From: Selenomonadales bacterium
GTDB taxonomy: Bacteria; Bacillota; Negativicutes; Sporomusales; UBA7701
Length of the DNA stretch: 36,176 nt
Direction: 5' to 3'
Assembly (NCBI GenBank): GCA_029976065.1
Contig: JARKNV010000005.1
Coordinates: 1-36,176 of the forward strand
The notes below the pieces were generated by a model. That model had not been told where the DNA came from. It saw nothing but the letters and a program-made list of their open reading frames with translations, and made no database searches. A program made the translations under genes and the position numbers. Positions 31,018 through 36,176 of this stretch are shown here, piece by piece. Position 1 is the stretch's first letter. Each line of letters begins with the position of its first letter.

Positions 31018-31029
31018 ATGTCTAGACAT
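31018..31029. promoter_or_regulatory. Palindromic operator of the HutC/PhnF-type regulator
   Basis: ATGTCTAGACAT is a perfect 12-bp palindrome containing GTCTAGAC, which fits the GT-N-TA-N-AC consensus of HutC-subfamily GntR regulators. It lies 26 bases before the GTG start of the regulator gene and downstream of the PhoP-dependent promoter, so binding would block elongation or initiation and give autoregulation. Confidence 0.75.
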
Positions 31030-31055
31030 CCGGGCAGCACAGAGGAGGCACGGCA

Positions 31056-31781
31056 GTGATCGAACGGGACAGCGCCATCCCCTACTATTGCCAGCTGATG
31101 GAAATCATCCGCCAGCAGATCGCCGGCGGTATGCTCAAAGAGGGGCAGCGCACCCCCTCCGAGTTTGAACTCAGTTACGCGTATCGGGTAAACAGGCATA
31201 CCGTCAGGCAAGCGATCGGCGAACTGTGCCGGTCCGGCGAGCTTTATAAGCTGCGCGGCCGCGGCACGTTCGTGGCCAAGCCGCCAATAGACCTGCTGGA
31301 ATACCGCCTGTCGCCGAAAAACCGCTTTACCGACAATATCCGCGAGGCCGGCAAGACCCCCGACAGCAGACTGCTCGCCTGGCAGGAGATCACCGCTCCC
31401 GTCCAGGTGGCCGAAGCCTTGGGCCTGGCTGCCGATGAGCGGGTTTTTACCCTTGACATCCTGCGGCTGGTCAACTGTCAGCCGTTCCTGTTCTCGAAGG
31501 TTTACCTGCCTGCCGGACCTCTGCCGGGTTTAGCCGGCCAGCTGGAAGGGTTCCGGTCGCTGTCGGCCATCTACGATGCATACGATCTGTCGCCCCGGCG
31601 GGTCAAGTCGGTATTCAGGGCCTCCTTTCCCACGCAGGAGGAGACGGCGGCCCTCGATATTCCCGGCAATCTGCCGGTGCTGAAAGTGGAGAGTGTGTTA
31701 AAAACCCAGGACGGCGTCCTGATTGAATATAGCGTTTCCTGCTACCGGGGCGATTTCGCCAAAGTCAGCGTCGATTGGTAA
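31056..31781 (+). CDS. phnF: GntR/HutC-family regulator, PhnF-like
   Basis: The 241-aa protein has an N-terminal winged-helix GntR domain (PYYCQLMEIIRQQIAGGMLK, 'EFELSYAYRVNRHTVRQAIG', 'KLRGRGTFVAKPP') and a C-terminal UTRA ligand-binding domain (from about residue 90: 'LLAWQEITAPVQVAEALGLA', 'VFTLDILRLVNCQPFLFSKV', ending 'VLIEYSVSCYRGDFAKVSVD'). GTG start, AGAGGAGG at 31041-31048. PhnF regulators repress phosphonate genes and are released by a phosphonate- or phosphate-related effector. It is the first gene of the phn operon with its own palindromic operator upstream, so phosphate starvation (PhoP) and substrate (PhnF) probably both act on this promoter. Confidence 0.88.
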   Translation: MIERDSAIPYYCQLMEIIRQQIAGGMLKEGQRTPSEFELSYAYRVNRHTVRQAIGELCRSGELYKLRGRGTFVAKPPIDLLEYRLSPKNRFTDNIREAGKTPDSRLLAWQEITAPVQVAEALGLAADERVFTLDILRLVNCQPFLFSKVYLPAGPLPGLAGQLEGFRSLSAIYDAYDLSPRRVKSVFRASFPTQEETAALDIPGNLPVLKVESVLKTQDGVLIEYSVSCYRGDFAKVSVDW

Positions 31782-31804
31782 AGCGAAAAACGGGAGGTTT
31801 AACG

Positions 31805-32725
31805 ATGAAAGGTATGTCCAGGGCAGCAATTCTGGTTTGTCTCGCTATCCTCGCCCTCGCGGCGGCGCTCGCCGGCTGCGGCGGCCAGGCCGCCAATCCT
31901 GCGGCAGCCCCCGCCGCCCAGGAGCTCAAGGTTCTCCGCGTTGGCGCCATCCCGGCCGAAGACGCCCAGAAAACCCGCGAAAACTACAAGTCGCTTGCCA
32001 ACTACCTGCAGAAAAAAACCGGCCTGCCGGTGGAAATCTTCGTGGCCACCGACTACTCCGGCGTCATCGAGGCCATGCGGGCCGGCAAACTGGACATCGC
32101 CATGTTCGGCCCCTTCTCGTACGTGCTCGCCGCCGACAAGGCCGGCGCAGAGGCATTCGCCGTCGAGATCCGCAAAGGCTCCGGCACTTCCTATCAGAGC
32201 ATCGTAGTCACCCATCCCGACAGCGGCATAAATACCTTGGCGGATATCAAAGGTCGTACCTACGCCTTCGTCGATCCCGCCTCGACCTCCGGCAACCTCA
32301 TTCCCCGCTCCTTCTACAAGAAGAATAACATCGACCCGGACAAGGACTTCAAAAGCGTAGTCTATGCCGGCGGACACGACGCGGCCGCCCTGGCGGTGAA
32401 AAACCGCAAGGTCGACGCCGCCTCCATGGACGATATCACCTTCAACAATATGAAAGAAAAAAGCCTGCTGAACCCCGACAAGGACATCAGGATCATCTTC
32501 AAGTCCGATCCCATCCCCGGTTCGCCCTGGGCCTGGCGCAAAGACCTGCCCGCCGACCTCAGGGCCAAGATCAAAGACGCCTTCATGAACGTCGCCAAGG
32601 AAGACCAGGCGGCCCTCAGCGCCTATGGCGGCAAGGTGGAAGGCTACGCCAACACCAAGGACGCCAACTACAACGTCATCCGCGAGACGGCGAAAATCCT
32701 CAACCTCGACCTCAGCAAGAAATAG
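31805..32725 (+). CDS. phnD: Phosphonate ABC transporter substrate-binding lipoprotein PhnD
   Basis: The 306-aa protein has a lipoprotein signal (LAAALAGC, Cys25) and the PhnD pattern: 'LRVGAIPAEDAQKTRENYK', 'LQKKTGLPVEIFVATDYSG', 'MRAGKLDIAMFGPFSYVLA', 'YQSIVVTHPDSGINTLADIK', 'YAFVDPASTSGNLIPRSF' and 'SDPIPGSPWAWRKDLPA'. The 'DPASTSG' loop contacts the phosphonate group in known structures. The ATG at 31805 follows GGGAGGTT. It is followed by the ATPase and permease genes of the same importer. Ligand specificity (alkylphosphonate, 2-aminoethylphosphonate or phosphite) cannot be set from sequence. Confidence 0.93.
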   Translation: MKGMSRAAILVCLAILALAAALAGCGGQAANPAAAPAAQELKVLRVGAIPAEDAQKTRENYKSLANYLQKKTGLPVEIFVATDYSGVIEAMRAGKLDIAMFGPFSYVLAADKAGAEAFAVEIRKGSGTSYQSIVVTHPDSGINTLADIKGRTYAFVDPASTSGNLIPRSFYKKNNIDPDKDFKSVVYAGGHDAAALAVKNRKVDAASMDDITFNNMKEKSLLNPDKDIRIIFKSDPIPGSPWAWRKDLPADLRAKIKDAFMNVAKEDQAALSAYGGKVEGYANTKDANYNVIRETAKILNLDLSKK

Positions 32726-32755
32726 CCGGCCATATCTGAAAAAGGGGGCATAGTC

Positions 32756-33541
32756 ATGATCGCAATCCGCGGCTTGCGCAAGGAATTCGGCAACGGCACG
32801 AAAGCCCTGCGGGGCATCGATCTGGAGGTGGAACGCGGCCAAATGCTCGTCCTCCTGGGGCCGAGCGGGGCCGGCAAATCCACCCTGCTGCGCTGCATCA
32901 ACGGCCTGGTTCACCCGTCCGCCGGCGAGGTTGCCTTCGACGGCGTCGCGGTCCACCAGCTCCGCCAGCTTGCCGACATCCGCCGCCAAGTGGGCATGAT
33001 CTTTCAACAATTCAACCTTGTGAAGCGGCTGACGGTCATCGAGAACGTGCTGTGCGGCCGGCTGGCCCACAGCAACATCTTCACAAGCTGCCTCAAGCTG
33101 TTCCCGTCGGCGGACATCGATTTCGCCCTCCACTGCCTGGACAGGGTGGGGTTGGCCGAAAAGGCCTATCAGCGGGCCGACCAATTGAGCGGCGGCCAGC
33201 AGCAGCGGGTGGGCATCGCCCGCGCCCTGGCCCAGAAGCCCCGTCTCATCCTCGCCGACGAGCCGGTGGCTAGCCTCGACCCCCGCTCGGCCGAACGCGT
33301 GATGGGCATCCTCCGCGACATCAACCGCCAGGACGGCATGACCGTCATCGTCAGCCTCCACAACATCGACCTCGCCAGCCGCTACGCCGGACGGGTGATC
33401 GGCCTGCGCGACGGCGCTCTGGTGCTCGACAAGCGGGGCGGCACGCTCTCGCCCTGGGAAGTGGAAATGGTATACGGCGATTACGCCGATGCGGCGGACG
33501 ACGTCGCCGCCTTCCCGCAGGTGAAATACGCCCATGCTTAA
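32756..33541 (+). CDS. phnC: Phosphonate ABC transporter ATP-binding protein PhnC
   Basis: The 261-aa ABC ATPase has Walker A GPSGAGKS (residues 35-42), the Q-loop 'VGMIFQQFNLVKRLTVIENV', the PhnC-typical insert 'CGRLAHSNIFTSCLKLFPSA', signature LSGGQQQRVGIARAL, Walker B LILADEPVASLDP and a switch histidine in 'VIVSLHNIDLA'. The ATG is at 32756, following AAAGGGGG. Its 3' end overlaps the permease gene by 8 bases, so the two are translationally coupled. Confidence 0.95.
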   Translation: MIAIRGLRKEFGNGTKALRGIDLEVERGQMLVLLGPSGAGKSTLLRCINGLVHPSAGEVAFDGVAVHQLRQLADIRRQVGMIFQQFNLVKRLTVIENVLCGRLAHSNIFTSCLKLFPSADIDFALHCLDRVGLAEKAYQRADQLSGGQQQRVGIARALAQKPRLILADEPVASLDPRSAERVMGILRDINRQDGMTVIVSLHNIDLASRYAGRVIGLRDGALVLDKRGGTLSPWEVEMVYGDYADAADDVAAFPQVKYAHA

Positions 33542-34346
33542 GAACGGCAATATGATTCTGCGGCCCGTCCTGCCATGGTTCAAGGACAGCCGGACCGTCC
33601 TGCGGCAGCTGACGCTTGCGGCCGTGCTTGTCGCCCTTTACGCCTGGAGCGCCGTGGGCACGCACCTCAGCGTGAGCGAGCTCGTCCGCGGCATTCCCGG
33701 CCTGGTTGATATCGTGGCCCGCATGATGCCGCCCAACCTCGCCATCCTGCCGAAACTCATCGGCCCGACCGTCGAGACTCTGCAGATATCGATCTGGGGC
33801 ACAACCCTGGCGATCGTCTTCACCATCCCCTTCGGGCTGGCCGCGGCCCGCAACATCTCGCCCCATCCCCTCGTCTACGGCGCGGCCCGCTTCGTCCTCA
33901 ACGCCACCCGGTCGATCTCGGAAATCATCTTCGCCCTGGTGTTCGTGGCCGCCGTCGGTCTCGGCCCCTTCCCCGGCGTGCTGGCGCTGGCCTTCCACTC
34001 GGTGGGCATGCTGGGCAAGTTCCTGGCCGAAGCCATCGAAAACATCGACGCCGGCCCGGTCGAGGCGCTGGTGGCCACCGGCGCCAGCAAGTGGCAGGTG
34101 ATAATGTACGCCATCGTGCCCCAGATCCTGCCCGAGTTCGTCACCCTTTGCCTCTACCGCTGGGAACTCAACTTCCGCTCGGCCACCATCCTCGGGATCG
34201 TGGGCGCCGGCGGCATCGGCTTCGAGCTTGTCACCAGCATCCGCCTCTTCCAGTACCAGGACATGACCACCATCCTGATCGTCATCCTCGTGCTGGTCAC
34301 CGTCGTCGACTACATTTCCTCGGCCATCCGGGCCAAAATCATCTGA
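33534..34346 (+). CDS. phnE: Phosphonate ABC transporter permease PhnE
   Basis: The 270-aa protein has about six membrane segments and the binding-protein-dependent permease motif, the EAA loop 'EALVATGASKWQVIMYAIVP' near residues 178-198. PhnE-like stretches include 'GPTVETLQISIWGTTLAIVF', 'NATRSISEIIFALVFVAAVG' and 'ILGIVGAGGIGFELVTSIRL'. It overlaps phnC by 8 bases. A single permease is present, so the channel is probably a homodimer. Genes for the C-P lyase follow 16 bases later. Confidence 0.93.
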   Translation: MLKNGNMILRPVLPWFKDSRTVLRQLTLAAVLVALYAWSAVGTHLSVSELVRGIPGLVDIVARMMPPNLAILPKLIGPTVETLQISIWGTTLAIVFTIPFGLAAARNISPHPLVYGAARFVLNATRSISEIIFALVFVAAVGLGPFPGVLALAFHSVGMLGKFLAEAIENIDAGPVEALVATGASKWQVIMYAIVPQILPEFVTLCLYRWELNFRSATILGIVGAGGIGFELVTSIRLFQYQDMTTILIVILVLVTVVDYISSAIRAKII

Positions 34347-34362
34347 CAGGAGAGGTAGCTTT

Positions 34363-34776
34363 ATGGACTTTCGGGAGATAATGGCCGGCGGCGACCTCGA
34401 ACTGTGGCTCGAACTGGCGCAGACGGTCGCCGACCGTCACCAGGTGGAAATCCTCCTGCCGCCCGAAACCTGCACGGCGATGCTGCAGACGGTGGACAGC
34501 GTCGGCGGCACGCCCTTCTATCTGGGCGAGGTGCTGATGAGCGAGGCGGCGGTGGCCATCAAAGGCGTCGCCGGCTACGGGTTCGCCATCGAGGACGAAC
34601 CGCAGCGCGCCCTGTGCGTGGCCATCGTCGACGCCGCCCTGGCCGCAGGCTTGCCGGAGGCGGCCGACATCCGCCGGGCGCTTGGCGAAGAAGCCGACCG
34701 CCTATGCGCGCGGCAGCGGCAGGAAAAGAGCCTCGTCGCCGCCACCAAAGTCAATTTCGCCATCATGGAGGGCTGA
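34363..34776 (+). CDS. phnG: C-P lyase core complex subunit PhnG
   Basis: The 137-aa protein matches PhnG in length and pattern: 'VEILLPPETCTAMLQTVDSV', 'FYLGEVLMSEAAVAIKGVAG', 'GYGFAIEDEPQRALCVAIVD' and a C-terminal helix ending 'AATKVNFAIMEG'. PhnG is part of the PhnGHIJ complex that, with PhnI, links the phosphonate to ribose by displacing adenine from ATP. Start preceded by AGGAGAGG. The gene is followed 2 bases later by phnH. Confidence 0.93.
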   Translation: MDFREIMAGGDLELWLELAQTVADRHQVEILLPPETCTAMLQTVDSVGGTPFYLGEVLMSEAAVAIKGVAGYGFAIEDEPQRALCVAIVDAALAAGLPEAADIRRALGEEADRLCARQRQEKSLVAATKVNFAIMEG

Positions 34777-34778
34777 TA

Positions 34779-35384
34779 ATGGGCGTACTACTTGAAGCGG
34801 CTTTCAACCGCGTTTTCGATACCCAGAAGCTGTATCGCAGGATGCTCGACGCCATGGCCCGGCCGGGCACGGTCGTCGCCCTGCCTCGTCTAGACATCTA
34901 CCCGCCGCCCGGCCTCAGCGCTCACGCCAGCGTCCTGGCCTTCACCCTGCTGGACGGCGACACCACCTTCGCCACCCTGCCGGCGAACGAACTGTGGCAG
35001 GAGTATCTGGCCGTCAACACCGGCGCCCGGCCGGCAGCACCGGCGGACGCCGAATTCATCATCCTCGCCGGCCACCAATACGGGCCGCAACTGGCGGCCG
35101 CCCGCCGCGGCGACCTGCTGGCGCCGGAGCAGGGGGCAACCATCTTCGTCATGGTCGACGCCCTGGAGGACGACCGCGGCGAGCTTAAACTGACGCTTAC
35201 CGGCCCCGGCGTGGACGGACAGGCGACGGTGTTCGTCACCGGCCTGAACTGGTCCAACCTTGAGAATATCCTCAGTCTCAACCAGGAGTACCCCCTGGGC
35301 GTCGACTGTCTGCTTACCGACAAGAACGGCCGGCTGACGGCCCTGCCACGCTCGGCCGCCGTGCAGTGGGAGGTAACCGCCTGA
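34779..35384 (+). CDS. phnH: C-P lyase core complex subunit PhnH
   Basis: The 201-aa protein starts MGVLLEAAFNRVFDTQKLYR and has the PhnH pattern 'MLDAMARPGTVVALPRLD', 'ASVLAFTLLDGDTTFATLPA', 'LTLTGPGVDGQATVFVTGLN' and 'YPLGVDCLLTDKNGRLTALP'. PhnH forms part of the PhnGHIJ complex and has a pyridoxal-phosphate-transferase-like fold without that cofactor. The ATG overlaps almost directly with the phnG stop, and the TGA (35382-35384) overlaps the phnI ATG by one base. A second GTCTAGAC sequence lies inside this gene at 34888-34895. Confidence 0.95.
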   Translation: MGVLLEAAFNRVFDTQKLYRRMLDAMARPGTVVALPRLDIYPPPGLSAHASVLAFTLLDGDTTFATLPANELWQEYLAVNTGARPAAPADAEFIILAGHQYGPQLAAARRGDLLAPEQGATIFVMVDALEDDRGELKLTLTGPGVDGQATVFVTGLNWSNLENILSLNQEYPLGVDCLLTDKNGRLTALPRSAAVQWEVTA

Positions 35385-36176
35385 TGGGCTATGTAGCGGT
35401 AAGCGGCGGCAGCGAGGCCATCGCCCGCGCCGAGGACCTTGTAAAGTACTTTCGCCTGCGGGGCGGCTCGGCCCCCCTTGAGGCGCGGCAGCTTCGCGAC
35501 CAACAGCGGCTGGCGGTCGACAAGGTGATGGGCGAAGGCTCGCTGTACGCCCCCACCGTCGCCGCCCTGGCCCTCCAACAGGCCGAGGGCGACAGCATCG
35601 AAGCCTCCTTCATCCTGCGGGCCTACCGGGCCACCCAGCCCCGCCGCTACACGTCGCTGGCGGCCGACACCGCCGCCATGGACGTCGTGCGCCGCATCTC
35701 GGGCGCCTTCCAGGACATCCCCGGCGGCCAGGTCCTCGGCCCGACCCGCGATTACAGCCAGCGGCTGGTCGATTTTTCCCTGCTGGACGAAAGGGAGCAG
35801 ATCATCGGCGAGTTCCTCGCCGGCGCCGGCCTCGATACCGCCGGCCGCACCCTGCCGGACAGCTTCCCCAAGGTCGTCGCCCTCCTGCGGGCAGAGGGGC
35901 TGCTGGCGCCGCCGGAAGCCGCCGGACAGGGCCTGCGGGACATAACCCGCGAAAGCCTTGGTTTCCCCTACCCGCGCTCGGCCAAGCTGCAGGCTCTGGC
36001 CCGCGGCGAGACGGGGGCCATGATGGCCCTGGCCTACAGCTCGATCCGCGGCTACGGCGACATCCACCCCTACCTGGGCGAGCTGCGGGTGGGCTACGTC
36101 AGGCTGTACATAACCCACCCCGCCCGGCCGGAGCCGGTGTACATCGGCAAGGTGCTGGTCACCGAGGCCGAGATCA
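35384..36176 (+). CDS. phnI: C-P lyase core complex subunit PhnI (3' end outside window)
   Basis: The frame is open from the ATG at 35384 to the window end, giving the first 264 residues. It begins MGYVAVSGGSEAIARAEDL and has the PhnI pattern 'LRDQQRLAVDKVMGEGSLYA', 'EGDSIEASFILRAYRATQPR', 'RDYSQRLVDFSLLDEREQI', 'ALARGETGAMMALAYSSIRG' and 'RVGYVRLYITHP'. PhnI is the nucleosidase of the C-P lyase pathway that, with PhnG, PhnH and PhnL, makes ribose-triphosphate alkylphosphonate. phnJ, phnK, phnL and phnM would be expected to follow beyond the window. Confidence 0.95.
   Translation, partial: MGYVAVSGGSEAIARAEDLVKYFRLRGGSAPLEARQLRDQQRLAVDKVMGEGSLYAPTVAALALQQAEGDSIEASFILRAYRATQPRRYTSLAADTAAMDVVRRISGAFQDIPGGQVLGPTRDYSQRLVDFSLLDEREQIIGEFLAGAGLDTAGRTLPDSFPKVVALLRAEGLLAPPEAAGQGLRDITRESLGFPYPRSAKLQALARGETGAMMALAYSSIRGYGDIHPYLGELRVGYVRLYITHPARPEPVYIGKVLVTEAEI

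Noticed and set aside
31799..33583. 594-codon minus-strand open frame opposite phnD and phnC
   Set aside because: Antisense to two certain genes, composition typical of a shadow frame, no start signal.
1..36176. CRISPR arrays, insertion sequences, phage genes, tRNA and rRNA genes
   Set aside because: No spaced direct repeats, transposase motifs, integrases or tRNA-like cloverleafs were seen on either strand.

Overview
The window looks like chromosome of a GC-rich, diderm (two-membrane) member of the Firmicutes, most likely Negativicutes of the Sporomusa/Pelosinus kind. This is an inference from gene content. There is a complete TonB/ExbB/ExbD system with an outer-membrane TonB-dependent receptor, yet the Shine-Dalgarno sequences are strong and Gram-positive in style (GGAGG), GTG and TTG starts are common, the Pho boxes are of the Bacillus type (TTAACA repeats), and there is a DUF2325 protein. 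No rRNA, tRNA, CRISPR array, insertion sequence or phage gene was seen.

Region 1 (1-10020, + strand) is a catabolic or redox block. It holds the end of a flavin prenyltransferase (UbiX), a TRAP transporter (DctP, DctQ, DctM), a tungsten-type aldehyde:ferredoxin oxidoreductase, an iron-dependent alcohol dehydrogenase, a soluble chemoreceptor-like protein, a MoaD/ThiS-like protein, a fumarate-reductase-type flavoprotein, a small SdhB-like 2Fe-2S protein and an ATC-hydrolase family protein. Together they suggest import of a carboxylate and its interconversion through acid, aldehyde and alcohol.

Region 2 (10085-10870) is a divergent control region. A small minus-strand gene is preceded by a structured 94-nt leader and an intrinsic terminator. 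An AT-rich inverted repeat separates it from the next + strand operon.

Region 3 (10888-24364, + strand) is one long collinear cluster: FecB-like lipoprotein, TonB-dependent receptor, TPR protein, purple-acid-phosphatase-like enzyme, radical SAM enzyme, an unrecognised 379-aa protein, FmdE-like protein, O-methyltransferase-like protein, FecCD permease, ExbB, ExbD, TonB, FecE ATPase and a DUF4213/DUF364 protein. It encodes uptake across both membranes of a metal complex or similar ligand, together with enzymes that could make, modify or open that ligand. The substrate cannot be read from sequence.

Region 4 (24399-29481): minus-strand genes for a DUF2325 protein and a small protein related to the one in region 2. 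They are preceded by a second copy of the same 94-nt leader plus terminator. A + strand operon follows, with a DUF697 protein that lacks a P-loop, a DUF5132-like membrane protein and a small protein. A convergent second DUF5132-like gene shares a perfect hairpin terminator with it.

Region 5 (29564-36176, + strand) is a phosphorus-starvation block. Two promoters each carry four TTAACA-like repeats at an exact 11-bp period and the same distance to the -10 box. One drives a Tat-exported HD-domain protein. The other drives a phosphonate operon: PhnF-like regulator, PhnD, PhnC, PhnE, then C-P lyase subunits PhnG, PhnH and PhnI (cut by the window end). A HutC-type palindrome lies just upstream of the regulator gene.

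The strongest candidates for undescribed biology are the duplicated 94-nt leader RNA with its paralogous small proteins, a shared 12-bp motif linking these leaders to the TonB cluster, and the TonB/radical SAM/FmdE/DUF364 cluster itself.
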